Source: Betaproteobacteria bacterium (GTDB lineage Bacteria; Pseudomonadota; Gammaproteobacteria; Burkholderiales; SG8-41). Taken from it: 29,173 nt of DNA. The position numbers and the translations under genes were made by a program. The first letter of the stretch is position 1; every line of letters starts with the position of its first letter. The stretch is from positions 1 to 29,173 of the forward strand of contig JANXSE010000369.1 in assembly GCA_025356695.1 (NCBI GenBank). Direction: 5' to 3'. Of the stretch, positions 16,259 through 25,880 are shown one piece after another. The notes below the pieces were generated by a model that was not told the origin of the DNA, did no database searches, and was given only the letters and a program-made list of their open reading frames with translations.

Positions 16259-17071
16259 TTATCGGATCGAGAGCGTGCGCAGCAGCATCAGCGGCCAGTC
16301 CCAGGCGCGCAGAACCGGGCGGTGTCTGAGCACGTTATAACGAACGCCGGCGATTTTGGACAGTATGCGGTCGCCACCGGCGATGATCATGCGCATTTCG
16401 AGGCCGATGCGCCCCTTCAGTATGCCGCCGAGCGGCGCGCCGTCCAGCAGCAGGCGCCGCGTGCGGTTGTTCTGGAATGTCATGAAGCTGCGCCAGGCGT
16501 CGTTGACCTTGCGCGCGGCGATCAGTTCTTCTGTTACGCCGAAACGCGCGAGTTCGTCCTGCGGCAGGTAGATGCGGCCGTTGGCGTGGTCGATGGCGAT
16601 GTCCTGCAGAAAATTGATGATCTGCAGCGCCGAACAGATGTTGTCCGAGTAACGCAGGTTCTGCGGTGTCGCTGCATCGTACAGTGCGAGCAGCAGACGG
16701 CCGACCGGATTGGCCGAGCGGCGGCTGTAGTCGAGCACCTCGCTGTAATCGGCGTAGCGCTTTTTGGTCACGTCTTGCGCGAAAGCGGACAGCAAATCGT
16801 GAAACAACTGGACGGGAAGCTGGTGCTGCTTGATGACTGCGCCGAGTTCTTGAAACAGCGGCAGGCGCGAACGTTCACCGCGTTCGATCATGCGCAGTTC
16901 GTCGCCGTAGCTGGCCAGCAACATCAGCCGTTCCTGGTCCGGACGCTCGCCTTCGTCGGCAAAATCGTCGGCGCTGCGGGCAAATCGATAGATCACTTCG
17001 ACGGGCTTGCGCAGGCGTGCCGGCAAAAGCACGGAGGCAACGGGGAAGTTTTCGTAGTGATCGATGGGCAC
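16259..17071 (-). CDS. hpnC: Squalene synthase HpnC
   Basis: A prenyl-transferase-fold enzyme of about 270 residues. In the three-enzyme pathway it converts presqualene diphosphate to hydroxysqualene. The first aspartate motif is DDFAD at 35-39, and the second region reads NFLQDIAIDHANGRIYLP with the aspartates in the expected spacing. The opening PIDHYENFPVASVLLPARLR is typical of HpnC. I chose the GTG at 17071, which gives that opening. A TTG at 17098 would add nine residues, and neither has a clear ribosome site. The open frame runs on upstream to 17224, but that part overlaps tRNA-Leu and cannot be coding. It is the first gene of the minus-strand operon. Confidence 0.9.
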   Translation of the reverse strand: MPIDHYENFPVASVLLPARLRKPVEVIYRFARSADDFADEGERPDQERLMLLASYGDELRMIERGERSRLPLFQELGAVIKQHQLPVQLFHDLLSAFAQDVTKKRYADYSEVLDYSRRSANPVGRLLLALYDAATPQNLRYSDNICSALQIINFLQDIAIDHANGRIYLPQDELARFGVTEELIAARKVNDAWRSFMTFQNNRTRRLLLDGAPLGGILKGRIGLEMRMIIAGGDRILSKIAGVRYNVLRHRPVLRAWDWPLMLLRTLSIR

Positions 17072-17150
17072 GCGGTGGGGAAACAGCCGGTTATACAAGG
17101 GATTACCATGCGTTGGCGGCCTTTTGGGCGCGGCAAACGGGGGCGGCGCA

Positions 17151-17156
17151 ATTATA
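17151..17156 (-). promoter_or_regulatory. Candidate -10 box for the hpnC operon, in a divergent promoter region
   Basis: A perfect TATAAT on the minus strand lies in a short AT-rich island between GC-rich flanks, about 80 bases before the hpnC start. The same island carries a TATATT on the plus strand (17153-17158), placed for transcription of tRNA-Leu. No clear -35 is seen for either direction. Confidence 0.45.
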
Positions 17157-17172
17157 TTACAATCAAGATGTT

Positions 17173-17257
<85 letters not shown>

Positions 17258-17303
17258 GGACCCGCACCCTCAGCACTCTTAAGACACAGGTATAGGAAAT
17301 CAA

Positions 17304-18611
17304 ATGGCAGCAACTATGGAACAAACCAGTCAGCTCGAGCGTCGCCTCGACATCACCCTGGCCCCGGCGGAGATCGACGGCGAGGTGCAAAACCGTCTCA
17401 AGCAGCTCGCGCGGAATGTAAAGATGCACGGTTTTCGTCCCGGCAAGGTGCCGCTGAAAGTCGTCGCGCAGCAGTACGGCGAGCAGGTGCGGCGCGAAGT
17501 GATGGGTGACGCGCTGCAGAAAAACTTCGGTGATGCGCTGCGTGAAAAGAACCTGCGCATTGCCGGCTATCCGCGTTTCGAGCCGAAAGCGGGCGGCGAA
17601 GCTGCGGCCGCCGTTGAGTTCAGCGCGACCTTCGAGATTTATCCCGATGTGGTGGTGGGCGATGTCAGTAAGGCCACCATCGAACGCCCGCTGGTCGAGA
17701 CCAGCGAAGCCGAGGTCGACAAGACCATCGACATCATGCGAAAACAACGCGCGACCTACGAAAACGTCAGCCGCGCTGCGGCGCTGGCCGACCGTGTCAC
17801 CATTGATTTTGAAGGCAAGATCGGCGGCACGGTATTCGAAGGCGGGGCCGGTACCGATGTCGCCGTGGTGCTCGGCGAAGGCCGCTTGCTCAAGGATTTC
17901 GAAAGTCAGGTCGTAGGTATGCTGACGGGGGCGGCCAAGTCGTTTGAATTGCGCTTCCCCGACGACTATCATGGCAAGGAAGTTGCCGGCAAAACCGCAA
18001 CTTTCGAGGTCAAGTTAAAGCAGGTTGGCGAACCTAAGCTGCCGCCGGTGGATGCGGATTTTGCGAAGCTGCTCGGCGTTGCCGATGGCAATGTCGAAAC
18101 GATGCGCAAGGAAGTGCGGGAAAATCTCGAGCGCGAGGTGAAACGTCGCGTCAACGCCAAGGTCAAAGATCAGATCATGCAGGCGTTGCTGGACAGCACG
18201 CAGGTCGATGCGCCGAAGTCGCTGGTCGAGATGGAAGTTGAGCGGATGCAGGCGTCGATGCGACAGGAACTGGAATCGCGCGGCGTGAAAAGCGAAGGCA
18301 TGCCGATGGACGCATCGATATTCGAGGCTGCGGCGCAACGGCGCGTCAAGCTCGGTTTGATCCTGTCGGAAGTCGTGCGCATCAACGGGCTGCAGGCCAA
18401 GCCCGAGCAGGTGCGGGCGATGGTCGATGAGCAGGCGCAGACCTACGAAGCGCCGGAGCAGGTGGTGAAGTGGTACTACCAGTCGCCGGAGCGTTTGCAG
18501 GAAATCGAATCGATGGCAGTCGAGGACAATGTGGTGGCGTGGGCGCTGGCGACCGCCAAAGTGGAAGACAAGAAAACCGATTTTGACGAATTGATGGGAA
18601 ACTCTAAATGA
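17304..18611 (+). CDS. tig: Trigger factor
   Basis: The 435-residue ribosome-associated chaperone that meets nascent chains at the exit tunnel. The ribosome-docking signature GFRPGKVP lies at 43-50. The FKBP-type prolyl isomerase domain spans roughly 155-245 (D-R-V-T-I-D-F-E-G through the T-F-E-V-K-L-K-Q-V strand), and the helical C-terminal arm domain follows. The length is standard. The ATG at 17304 has TAGGAAA just upstream. The gene lies 46 bases after tRNA-Leu with no terminator or obvious promoter between, so tRNA processing and tig expression may be linked. Its stop overlaps the clpP start (ATGA). Confidence 0.98.
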   Translation: MAATMEQTSQLERRLDITLAPAEIDGEVQNRLKQLARNVKMHGFRPGKVPLKVVAQQYGEQVRREVMGDALQKNFGDALREKNLRIAGYPRFEPKAGGEAAAAVEFSATFEIYPDVVVGDVSKATIERPLVETSEAEVDKTIDIMRKQRATYENVSRAAALADRVTIDFEGKIGGTVFEGGAGTDVAVVLGEGRLLKDFESQVVGMLTGAAKSFELRFPDDYHGKEVAGKTATFEVKLKQVGEPKLPPVDADFAKLLGVADGNVETMRKEVRENLEREVKRRVNAKVKDQIMQALLDSTQVDAPKSLVEMEVERMQASMRQELESRGVKSEGMPMDASIFEAAAQRRVKLGLILSEVVRINGLQAKPEQVRAMVDEQAQTYEAPEQVVKWYYQSPERLQEIESMAVEDNVVAWALATAKVEDKKTDFDELMGNSK

Positions 18612-19249
18612 TGCAACCGGAATGGCAGCGCACGGCCCCCGAACCCCAGGGGCTCGGCATGGTGCCGATGGTGATCGAGCAAAGCGGCCGCGGCGAGCGC
18701 GCGTACGACATTTATTCGCGCCTGCTGAAGGAGCGGGTCGTCTTTCTGGTCGGCCCGGTCAATGAAGTGACGGCCAACCTGATTGTTGCCCAGTTGCTGT
18801 TCCTTGAATCGGAAAATCCCGACAAGGACATCTCGTTCTACATCAATTCCCCGGGCGGCTCGGTGTCGGCCGGTCTTGCCATTTACGACACCATGCAGTT
18901 CATCAAACCGGATGTGTCGACGTTGTGCGTCGGCCAGGCCGCCAGCATGGGCGCGTTGCTGCTCACGGCGGGCGCAAAGAACAAGCGTTACTGCCTGCCG
19001 AACTCACGCGTGATGATTCACCAGCCGATGGGCGGGTTTCAGGGGCAGGCTTCCGACATCGAGATTCACGCCAAGGAAATCCTGTATTTGAAGGCCAAAC
19101 TGAATGAAATCATGGCCTACCATACGGGCAAATCGATTGACGTGATCGAGAAAGATACCGACCGTGACAATTTCCTCTCGGCGGCGCAAGCGGTCGAATA
19201 CGGATTAGTGGATAAAGTCCTGTTAAGCCGGGCCGAATCCGCGAAATAA
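18608..19249 (+). CDS. clpP: ATP-dependent Clp protease proteolytic subunit
   Basis: A 213-residue serine peptidase that forms the fourteen-subunit proteolytic chamber served by ClpX. The catalytic triad is visible: Ser113 in GQAASMGA, His138 in MIHQPMGG, and Asp187 in TDRDNFL. Spacing between them matches the E. coli precursor. The N-terminal stretch before about residue 17 is probably removed by self-processing. The start overlaps the tig stop; a second ATG follows immediately, so the first residue could be at 18608 or 18611. ClpX follows after 34 bases, as in most proteobacteria. Confidence 0.98.
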   Translation: MMQPEWQRTAPEPQGLGMVPMVIEQSGRGERAYDIYSRLLKERVVFLVGPVNEVTANLIVAQLLFLESENPDKDISFYINSPGGSVSAGLAIYDTMQFIKPDVSTLCVGQAASMGALLLTAGAKNKRYCLPNSRVMIHQPMGGFQGQASDIEIHAKEILYLKAKLNEIMAYHTGKSIDVIEKDTDRDNFLSAAQAVEYGLVDKVLLSRAESAK

Positions 19250-19283
19250 TACCTGTCAGTCAGGACGCTAAGGAACACTTACT

Positions 19284-20549
19284 ATGTCAGACAAGATCGG
19301 CGGCGAGAAGCTTCTCTACTGTTCTTTCTGCGGCAAGAGCCAGCACGAGGTGCGCAAACTGATTGCGGGCCCGTCGGTGTTCATTTGCGACGAATGTATC
19401 GAGCTGTGCAACGACATCATCCGCGAGGAAACGCAGAGCGAACACGGCGGCAAGGGGGCCAAGTCCGATCTGCCGGTGCCGCATGAAATCCGCGAAATTC
19501 TCGACCAGTACGTAATCGGCCAGGAAAACGCGAAGAAGATCCTGTCGGTGGCGGTCTACAACCATTACAAACGGTTGAAGAACCTGTCGAAGAACGATGA
19601 CGTCGAACTCGCCAAGAGCAACATCCTGCTGGTGGGGCCGACCGGTTCTGGCAAGACGCTGCTGGCGCAGACGCTGGCGCGCCTCCTGAACGTGCCGTTT
19701 GTGATGGCAGACGCGACGACGCTGACCGAGGCCGGTTATGTCGGTGAGGACGTCGAGAACATTATCCAGAAGCTGTTGCAGAAGTGCGACTACGACGTCG
19801 AGAAGGCGCAGCGCGGTATCGTTTACATCGACGAAATCGACAAGATTTCCCGCAAGTCCGACAACCCGTCGATCACCCGCGACGTATCGGGCGAGGGCGT
19901 GCAACAGGCGCTGCTGAAACTCATCGAAGGCACCATCGCCTCGGTGCCGCCGCAGGGCGGGCGCAAGCACCCGAACCAGGAATTCGTGCAGGTCGATACG
20001 ACCAACATCCTGTTCGTCTGCGGCGGCGCCTTCGACGGACTCGACAAGGTGATCCGTGCGCGCTCCGAAAAAGGCGGTATCGGCTTCGGTGCCGAGGTGA
20101 AAAGCCAGGATAACCGCAAGGACATGAGCCGCGTGCTGCGCGACGTGCAACCGGAAGACCTTATTAAATACGGGTTGATTCCGGAATTCGTCGGCCGTTT
20201 GCCGGTAGTGGCCACGCTGGAGGAACTCGACGAGGTTGCGTTGATCCAGATCCTGACCGAGCCGAAAAACGCCCTGATCAAGCAATACCAGAAGATGTTT
20301 TCGATGGAAGGCGTGGAGCTCGAGATCCGCGACAGCGCTTTGCGCGCGATCGCGCACAAGGCGCTTGAGCGCAAAACGGGCGCACGCGGGTTGCGTTCCA
20401 TCCTCGAACAGACGCTGCTCGACACCATGTTCGACCTTCCCTCGCTCGAGAACGTCATCAAGGTTGTGGTCGATGAAGGCGCGATCTTCACAGATACGCG
20501 GCCTTTACTGATCTATTCCGACCAGCCCAAAGTGGCCGGATCGGTATAA
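19284..20549 (+). CDS. clpX: ATP-dependent Clp protease ATP-binding subunit ClpX
   Basis: The 421-residue AAA+ unfoldase that recognises, unfolds and feeds substrates to ClpP. The N-terminal zinc-binding domain has Cys13, Cys16, Cys35 and Cys38. Walker A is GPTGSGKT at 118-125. The pore loop G-Y-V-G follows at about 151-154, and Walker B is in V-Y-I-D-E-I-D-K. The length and all motifs are normal. It is transcribed with tig and clpP. A CTAAGGAA ribosome region precedes the ATG. Confidence 0.98.
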   Translation: MSDKIGGEKLLYCSFCGKSQHEVRKLIAGPSVFICDECIELCNDIIREETQSEHGGKGAKSDLPVPHEIREILDQYVIGQENAKKILSVAVYNHYKRLKNLSKNDDVELAKSNILLVGPTGSGKTLLAQTLARLLNVPFVMADATTLTEAGYVGEDVENIIQKLLQKCDYDVEKAQRGIVYIDEIDKISRKSDNPSITRDVSGEGVQQALLKLIEGTIASVPPQGGRKHPNQEFVQVDTTNILFVCGGAFDGLDKVIRARSEKGGIGFGAEVKSQDNRKDMSRVLRDVQPEDLIKYGLIPEFVGRLPVVATLEELDEVALIQILTEPKNALIKQYQKMFSMEGVELEIRDSALRAIAHKALERKTGARGLRSILEQTLLDTMFDLPSLENVIKVVVDEGAIFTDTRPLLIYSDQPKVAGSV

Positions 20550-20597
20550 TTGTTCCTGTGCTCCGGCCCCTGTGCATGCGCGGGGGTCGCGCAAGTG

Positions 20598-20624
20598 CTT
20601 GAATTGGGGCGCATCGCCCCCACA
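20598..20624 (+). promoter_or_regulatory. Heat-shock (sigma-32, RpoH) promoter for lon
   Basis: CTTGAA (20598-20603) and CCCCACA (20618-20624) are separated by 14 bases and match the sigma-32 pattern CTTGAA-N13/14-CCCCATnT closely. The element lies about 32 bases before the lon start, in the clpX-lon gap. The spacer also contains an inverted repeat, GGGGC-GCATC-GCCCC (20606-20620), that overlaps the -10 box. Heat induction of lon by RpoH is well known in proteobacteria. Confidence 0.75.
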
Positions 20625-20655
20625 ACCTATTTGTTACTTTTTACCAGGAACCGTA

Positions 20656-23067
20656 ATGTCCACTCCCAATGACCCTGTAACTGCCGCCCAGCTGCCGTTG
20701 TTGCCGTTGCGCGATGTGGTTGTGTTTCCGCACATGGTCATCCCGTTGTTTGTCGGCCGCCCGAAATCAATCAAGGCGCTCGAAACGGCCATGGAAGCGG
20801 GTAAAAGCATCGTGCTGGTGGCGCAAAAATCGGCCGCCAAGGATGAGCCGACGCCGGAAGACATGTACGCGGTTGGCGCAGTCGCCAACATCCTGCAGAT
20901 GCTCAAACTGCCCGATGGCACCGTCAAGGTGCTGGTCGAGGGCACGCAGCGCGCGCGCATCGACAGCATCATCGACCTGAAAACCCATTACGGCGTCGAA
21001 TCGACGCCGGTCCCCGCCGACAACGAAATCACGCCGGAAACCGAGGCGCTGCGCCGCACGCTGGTCGCGCAGTTCGACCAGTACGTGAAGCTCAACAAGA
21101 AGATCCCGCCGGAAATCCTGACCTCGCTGGGCGGCATTGACGAGCCGGGGCGCCTGGCCGACACGATCGCCGCGCATCTGCCGCTGAAGCTTGAGCAGAA
21201 ACAGGAAGTGCTCGAAATGTTCGAGGCGAAAAAGCGTCTCGAACATCTGCTGATGCTGGTTGAGGGTGAACTCGACATTCTGCAGGTTGAGAAGCGTATC
21301 CGCGGCCGCGTCAAACGCCAGATGGAAAAAAGCCAGCGCGAGTATTACCTGAACGAGCAGGTCAAAGCGATCCAGAAGGAACTCGGCGAACTCGAAGAGG
21401 GCGCCGACCTCGACGAAATGGACAAGCGCATCAAGACCGCGCACATGCCCAAGGAAGCACGCAAGAAGGCCGAGGCCGAACTGAAAAAGCTGCGCCTGAT
21501 GTCGCCGATGTCGGCGGAGGCGACGGTGGTGCGCAATTACATCGACGCGGTGGTGTCGCTGCCGTGGCGCAAGAAAAGCAAGATCAGTTCGGATCTCAAG
21601 CACGCCGAGGCGGTGCTCGATGAAGATCACTACGGGCTTGAGAAGGTCAAGGAGCGCATTGTCGAATACCTCGCCGTGCAGCAGCGCGTCGAAAAGATGA
21701 AGGCGCCGATTCTGTGCCTGGTCGGTGCGCCCGGCGTGGGTAAAACGTCGTTGGGCCAGTCGATCGCCAAGGCGACCAACCGCAAGTTCATCCGCATGTC
21801 GCTGGGCGGCGTACGCGACGAAGCCGAGATCCGCGGTCACCGCCGTACCTACATCGGTTCGATGCCCGGCAAGATCCTGCAGAACATGACCAAGGTCGGT
21901 GTCAGGAATCCGCTGTTCCTGCTCGACGAAGTCGACAAGATGGGCATGGATTTCCGCGGCGACCCGGCCTCGGCGTTGCTGGAAGTCCTCGACCCCGAGC
22001 AGAACCACACCTTCGTCGACCATTACGTCGAAGTTGAGTACGATCTGTCGGACGTGATGTTCGTGGCGACTGCCAACACGCTGAACATTCCGCCGGCGCT
22101 GCTCGACCGCATGGAAGTGATCCGCCTGTCGGGTTACACCGAGGACGAGAAGGTGCACATTGCGACCCATCATCTGCTGCCGAAGCAGATGAAAGGCCAC
22201 GGCCTGAAGGCGGATGAAATCTCCGTCTCGGACAGCGCAGTGCGCGACATCATCCGTTATTACTCGCGCGAAGCGGGTGTGCGCAGTCTTGAACGCGAAG
22301 CGTCGAAGATCTGCCGCAAGGTGGTGAAGATGCTGGTGACGCGCGATGGCGAAAAAACGCCGTCGAAGATCACGGTCAATTCGCGCAACCTCGACAAATT
22401 CCTCGGCGTGCGCCGTTACAGCTTCGGGCTGGCCGAGAAAAACAACCAGGTCGGCCAGGTCACCGGTCTGGCGTGGACGGAAGTCGGCGGCGAGCTGCTG
22501 ACGATCGAGAGTTCGGTCATGTCGGGCAAGGGCAAGACCATCACGACCGGCAAGCTTGGCGACGTCATGCAGGAGTCGATCCAGGCGGCGCTGTCGGTGG
22601 TGCGCATCCGTTCGCGCAAGCTCGGCATCAATGAGGACTTCTACCAGAAGAACGACATTCACATCCACCTGCCGGAGGGCGCGACGCCGAAGGACGGCCC
22701 GAGTGCGGGCATCGGCATCTGCACTGCGATGGTGTCGGCGTTGACCGGAATACCGGTGCGCGCGGACGTTGCGATGACGGGCGAAATCACGCTGCGTGGT
22801 GAAGTGCTGCCGATCGGCGGGTTGAAAGAGAAGCTGCTCGCGGCGCATCGCGGCGGCATCAAGACGGTATTGATCCCGCAGGAGAACGTGAAAGATCTCG
22901 CGGAGATCCCGGACAACATCAAGAACCGCCTCGACATTCATCCGGTGAAGTGGATCGACCAGGTGCTCGAGTTCGCGCTCGAACGCAAGCCGGAGCCGCT
23001 GGTCGAGAAGCCCGAAGCGCCGCCCCCCGCGGTGGAGCAGCCGGCTGCGCCTGCGGTAAAGCACTGA
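20656..23067 (+). CDS. lon: ATP-dependent protease Lon
   Basis: An 803-residue AAA+ serine protease that degrades misfolded and regulatory proteins in the cytoplasm. An N-terminal LON substrate domain ([12 protein letters not shown] onward) is followed by Walker A GAPGVGKT at 357-364. The C-terminal protease domain has the Ser683-Lys726 dyad, in DGPSAGI and GGLKEK. I chose the ATG at 20656, with AGGAA five bases upstream; the open frame extends 28 codons further, but that part covers the sigma-32 promoter. The last 25 residues or so form a proline- and alanine-rich tail of low conservation. Unlike tig-clpP-clpX it has its own heat-shock promoter. Confidence 0.98.
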   Translation: MSTPNDPVTAAQLPLLPLRDVVVFPHMVIPLFVGRPKSIKALETAMEAGKSIVLVAQKSAAKDEPTPEDMYAVGAVANILQMLKLPDGTVKVLVEGTQRARIDSIIDLKTHYGVESTPVPADNEITPETEALRRTLVAQFDQYVKLNKKIPPEILTSLGGIDEPGRLADTIAAHLPLKLEQKQEVLEMFEAKKRLEHLLMLVEGELDILQVEKRIRGRVKRQMEKSQREYYLNEQVKAIQKELGELEEGADLDEMDKRIKTAHMPKEARKKAEAELKKLRLMSPMSAEATVVRNYIDAVVSLPWRKKSKISSDLKHAEAVLDEDHYGLEKVKERIVEYLAVQQRVEKMKAPILCLVGAPGVGKTSLGQSIAKATNRKFIRMSLGGVRDEAEIRGHRRTYIGSMPGKILQNMTKVGVRNPLFLLDEVDKMGMDFRGDPASALLEVLDPEQNHTFVDHYVEVEYDLSDVMFVATANTLNIPPALLDRMEVIRLSGYTEDEKVHIATHHLLPKQMKGHGLKADEISVSDSAVRDIIRYYSREAGVRSLEREASKICRKVVKMLVTRDGEKTPSKITVNSRNLDKFLGVRRYSFGLAEKNNQVGQVTGLAWTEVGGELLTIESSVMSGKGKTITTGKLGDVMQESIQAALSVVRIRSRKLGINEDFYQKNDIHIHLPEGATPKDGPSAGIGICTAMVSALTGIPVRADVAMTGEITLRGEVLPIGGLKEKLLAAHRGGIKTVLIPQENVKDLAEIPDNIKNRLDIHPVKWIDQVLEFALERKPEPLVEKPEAPPPAVEQPAAPAVKH

Positions 23068-23080
23068 TGTTCGATTGTCA

Positions 23081-23116
23081 ATGCGGCGCGGCGCGGTTTT
23101 CCGCGTTGCGCCGCAT
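23081..23116 (+). terminator. Long GC-rich hairpin after lon
   Basis: Positions 23081-23096 and 23101-23116 form a 16-pair stem closed by a TTTT loop. Fourteen pairs are Watson-Crick and two are G-U in the RNA. It starts 13 bases after the lon stop. No T tract follows directly (GGCGCAAAAATTGCG comes next), so it may protect the 3' end or assist rho-dependent ending rather than act as a classical terminator. The rest of the lon-hupB gap holds the hupB promoter and a leader of about 140 bases. Confidence 0.55.
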
Positions 23117-23186
23117 GGCGCAAAAATTGCGTTGAGACAATTGTTACACGGCATTCATTTGCGCCATCGAATCGCGGCGTAATTCC

Positions 23187-23216
23187 TTGACACCGCAATT
23201 TCACGCTTGTTATAAA
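23187..23216 (+). promoter_or_regulatory. Strong sigma-70 promoter for hupB
   Basis: A perfect -35 TTGACA (23187-23192) and a -10 TATAAA (23211-23216) are separated by 18 bases. The expected start near 23223 gives hupB an untranslated leader of about 140 bases, long for such a short gene. I see no conserved riboswitch structure in it. Confidence 0.75.
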
Positions 23217-23361
23217 TCGGCTGCATTTATTCGAACCGGTCGGAGGCCGCCACCGGGTGAGTTCATCCTGGATGAGGCGGCACAAAAAACAGGCCATCGA
23301 CGATCATTCCGTTTTTTATTGTTGTAATACAAATTTGCACGAGATTTGAAAGGGGAGTTTT

Positions 23362-23634
23362 GTGAACAAAGGCGAACTGGTTGAGGTCGTCGCAAAGGCC
23401 GCGGACATTTCAAAGTCTTCGGCTGAAAAGGCGCTGGACGGGGCATTGAACGGCATCAGGAACGCGCTCAAAAAGGGCGGTAGCGTCACGCTGGTAGGGT
23501 TCGGTACATTTCGCGTTGCCAAGCGCGCGGCGCGCACCGGGCGCAATCCGCGCACCGGAGAGGCGATCAAGATCAAGGCTGCAAAGGTGCCGAAGTTCAC
23601 CGCTGGTAAGGCACTGAAAGATGCGGTAAACTAG
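23362..23634 (+). CDS. hupB: DNA-binding protein HU-beta
   Basis: A 90-residue histone-like protein that binds and bends DNA as a dimer and shapes the nucleoid. The HU signature [18 protein letters not shown] is present at about 47-64, with the Pro at the tip of the DNA-intercalating arm. The GTG start at 23362 is supported by AGGGGAG ahead of it, and the length matches HU exactly. It follows lon, as in many proteobacteria, and has its own strong promoter. Confidence 0.98.
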   Translation: MNKGELVEVVAKAADISKSSAEKALDGALNGIRNALKKGGSVTLVGFGTFRVAKRAARTGRNPRTGEAIKIKAAKVPKFTAGKALKDAVN

Positions 23635-23662
23635 CAGCATCCAACGGGTTCCGGCAGGTTCG

Positions 23663-23696
23663 TTTGGGGTAGATGCGGATACGTATCTACCCCAAA
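23663..23696 (+). terminator. Perfect 12-base inverted repeat after hupB
   Basis: TTTGGGGTAGAT (23663-23674) and ATCTACCCCAAA (23685-23696) are exact inverted copies around a ten-base loop. It lies 28 bases after the hupB stop and ends 35 bases before tRNA-Val. It probably ends or stabilises the hupB transcript, although no long T tract follows. Confidence 0.6.
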
Positions 23697-23731
23697 TCGC
23701 ATCTTGCCCCACGGTAGGTCGCAATTGCAGG

Positions 23732-23807
23732 GGGTGCTTAGCTCAGTTGGTAGAGCGTCGCCCTTACAAGGCGAATGTCGGCGGTTCGAGCCCGTCAGCA
23801 CCCACCA
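23732..23807 (+). tRNA. tRNA-Val (anticodon UAC)
   Basis: The acceptor stem GGGTGCT pairs with AGCACCC, and CCA is encoded. The anticodon stem TCGCC/GGCGA encloses CTTACAA, giving anticodon TAC. The D loop has AGTTGGTAGA, and the T loop reads GGTTCGAGCCC. The gene is 76 bases long and is followed 29 bases later by tRNA-Asp. Confidence 0.98.
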
Positions 23808-23836
23808 GATCGGTTGGTAGTTTTTGCTGCAGGATT

Positions 23837-23913
23837 GGAGTGGTAGTTCAGTTGGTTAGAATACCGGCCTGTCACGCCGGGGGTCGCGGGTTCGAGTCCC
23901 GTCCACTCCGCCA
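23837..23913 (+). tRNA. tRNA-Asp (anticodon GUC)
   Basis: The acceptor stem GGAGTGG pairs with CCACTCC, followed by the discriminator G and an encoded CCA. The anticodon stem CCGGC/GCCGG encloses CTGTCAC, giving anticodon GTC. The gene is 77 bases long. A clear intrinsic terminator follows ten bases later, so tRNA-Val and tRNA-Asp are probably one transcript. Confidence 0.98.
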
Positions 23914-23923
23914 GCTTTACCGA

Positions 23924-23949
23924 GGCGAACTTTGTTCGCCTTTTTTTTT
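23924..23949 (+). terminator. Intrinsic terminator of the tRNA-Val/tRNA-Asp transcript
   Basis: GGCGAAC (23924-23930) and GTTCGCC (23934-23940) form a perfect seven-base stem with loop TTT, followed directly by nine T (23941-23949). This is a textbook rho-independent terminator. Confidence 0.92.
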
Positions 23950-23984
23950 GCGTTCAAACGCGTCTTGCTGATCGGTGAACCGAT

Positions 23985-25877
23985 ATGTTCGATTTTGTCC
24001 ATAAACACAAAATGCTGATCCAGATCGTGCTGGCGGTGATATTCCTGCCGTTCGCGTTCTTCGGCGTCGATTCCTATTTCCGTAGTTCCGATTTCGGCGT
24101 CGACATCGGCTCGGTCAACGGTCGCTCGATCACCCAGCAGGAATACGCGCAGGCGTTGCAGGAGCGGCAGGCCGCGCTGCAGCGCATGATCGGCGGCAGC
24201 GTGCCGCCGGGTCTTCTCGACAGCCCGGAAATTAAAGCGGCCGTCGTCGACGGCATTGTGCGCCAGCGTTTGTTGATCGACCGCGCGGTATCGGGCCGCA
24301 TCCTCGTGCCCGACAGCCAGTTGCAGCAATTGATCGCCGAGCAGCCGGTGTTTCTCGAGGCGGGAAAATTCTCGAATGCGCGTTATGCCGAGATCCTCAA
24401 ACGCCAGAACATGACGCCGATCCAGTTCGAAAACGGCCTGCGGCGCGACCTGATGGTGGAACGCGTCAATGATGCCTATCGCTCGACAGCGATCGTTTCG
24501 AATGCGGTGGCCGACCGTCTGTTGCGCATCAATGCGCAACAGCGCGAGGTCAGCCAATCTGTGATCGAGGCGCAGCGGTTTGTCGCCGGAGTGAAGCTTG
24601 CCGATGACGCGGTCAAACAGTATTACGACAGCCAGCAGGAAGAGTTCAAAGTGCCGGAACGCGCGCGCGTCGAATATCTGGCGCTGTCACTCGACAACGT
24701 CGCGGCGCAAACCGAGGTGTCGGCCGATGAAGTCCGTCAGCACTACGAGCAGAATCTGAAGCAGTTTGCCAAAGGCGAGGAACGCCAGGCCAGCCATATC
24801 CTGATTACGGCCGACGCAAGCGCGAGCGCGGAGCAAAAAGCGAAGGCGCGTGCGCAGGCCGAAAGCCTGCTGCAGCAGGTGCGCAAGAAGCCGGCATCGT
24901 TCGCCGATCTGGCCAGGAAAAATTCGCAGGATCCCGGCTCTGCCGTAAAGGGCGGTGACCTTGGTTTCTTTGCCCGCGGCGCGATGGTCGGGCCGTTCGA
25001 GAGCGCGGTGTTCGCAATGAAGACTGGCGAGATTTCCGATGTCGTTGAATCCCAGTTCGGATTTCACGTCATCAAGCTGGTCGCGGTCAAAGGCCGCGGC
25101 TTCGAAGACGTGCGCAAACAGGTCGAACAGGACCTGAAGCGTCAGCGTTCCGGCAAGCGCTTTGCGGAGCTTGCCGAACAGTTCAGCAATCTCGCGTTCG
25201 AGCAGGGCGACAGCCTGAAGCCGGCGGCGGATGCGCTCAAACTCACCGTGCAGATCGGCGGTTGGGCCGGCCGCGATGCGGCGGAAAACAAACTGCTGAA
25301 CAATCCCAAGCTGCTCCAGGCGATCTTTTCCGACGAAGTGGTGAAGAACAAGCGCAACAGTGAAGTAGTCGATGTTGGCGGCAATACGCTGATTTCGGCG
25401 CGCGTCGTCGAACATTCGCCGGCCGGCGTGTTCCCGTTTGCCGATGTCAGCGCCGGCATCACCAAACAACTGACCCTCAAGCAGGCGGCGCAACTGGCGG
25501 CCAATCACGGACGCGAGTTGTTGGCCAAGCTGAAGGCCGGCGAGGCGGTATCGACGGACTGGACGCCTGCCAGGCTGGTCAGCCGCAAAGACGCCCAAGG
25601 CTACGCCGTGCCCGAACTCGCCGAAATTTTCAAACTGGACGCGGGCAAGCTGCCGGGTTATGCGGGCGTTGAGAACCCGCGCGGTGCGTTTGTATTGCTG
25701 AAGGTCACGCGCACGGTCGAGGCGGAATCACCCGATGCAAACAGGCGCAAGGCCGCGGTTGATGAATTGCGCCAGGTTGTCGCGCAGGAACAGAGCAATG
25801 CGTTTGTCGGTTATCTCAAGTCAAAAGCGGACGTGAAACTGCATCTGGAGCGTCTGGAACAGCAGAAGCAGCAATAA
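23985..25877 (+). CDS. ppiD: Peptidyl-prolyl cis-trans isomerase D (PpiD), periplasmic chaperone
   Basis: A 630-residue inner-membrane-anchored periplasmic folding factor. A single membrane helix lies at about 11-28 after the short basic start M-F-D-F-V-H-K-H-K. A SurA-like chaperone region follows. A parvulin domain runs from about 268 to 367 (ASHILI at 269-274 through Q-F-G-F-H-V-I-K-L), and a long C-terminal chaperone region completes the protein. PpiD works near the SecYEG exit on newly exported proteins. The length and order match E. coli PpiD. The gene starts 35 bases after the tRNA terminator; the ATG is preceded by a GGTGA site inside a small palindrome (ATCGGT-GA-ACCGAT). It ends at a nested hairpin terminator. 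Confidence 0.95.
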   Translation: MFDFVHKHKMLIQIVLAVIFLPFAFFGVDSYFRSSDFGVDIGSVNGRSITQQEYAQALQERQAALQRMIGGSVPPGLLDSPEIKAAVVDGIVRQRLLIDRAVSGRILVPDSQLQQLIAEQPVFLEAGKFSNARYAEILKRQNMTPIQFENGLRRDLMVERVNDAYRSTAIVSNAVADRLLRINAQQREVSQSVIEAQRFVAGVKLADDAVKQYYDSQQEEFKVPERARVEYLALSLDNVAAQTEVSADEVRQHYEQNLKQFAKGEERQASHILITADASASAEQKAKARAQAESLLQQVRKKPASFADLARKNSQDPGSAVKGGDLGFFARGAMVGPFESAVFAMKTGEISDVVESQFGFHVIKLVAVKGRGFEDVRKQVEQDLKRQRSGKRFAELAEQFSNLAFEQGDSLKPAADALKLTVQIGGWAGRDAAENKLLNNPKLLQAIFSDEVVKNKRNSEVVDVGGNTLISARVVEHSPAGVFPFADVSAGITKQLTLKQAAQLAANHGRELLAKLKAGEAVSTDWTPARLVSRKDAQGYAVPELAEIFKLDAGKLPGYAGVENPRGAFVLLKVTRTVEAESPDANRRKAAVDELRQVVAQEQSNAFVGYLKSKADVKLHLERLEQQKQQ

Positions 25878-25880
25878 GGC

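Noticed and set aside
20572..20655. N-terminal extension of Lon by 28 codons
   Set aside because: The added part covers the sigma-32 promoter and a better start with a ribosome site lies at 20656.
20767..23154. A 795-codon open frame on the minus strand opposite lon
   Set aside because: It is the antisense shadow of lon, with the same His/Arg-rich composition and no recognisable domain.
23747..23971. A 74-codon open frame over the tRNA genes
   Set aside because: It is built from tRNA-Val and tRNA-Asp sequence and the terminator, so it is not coding.
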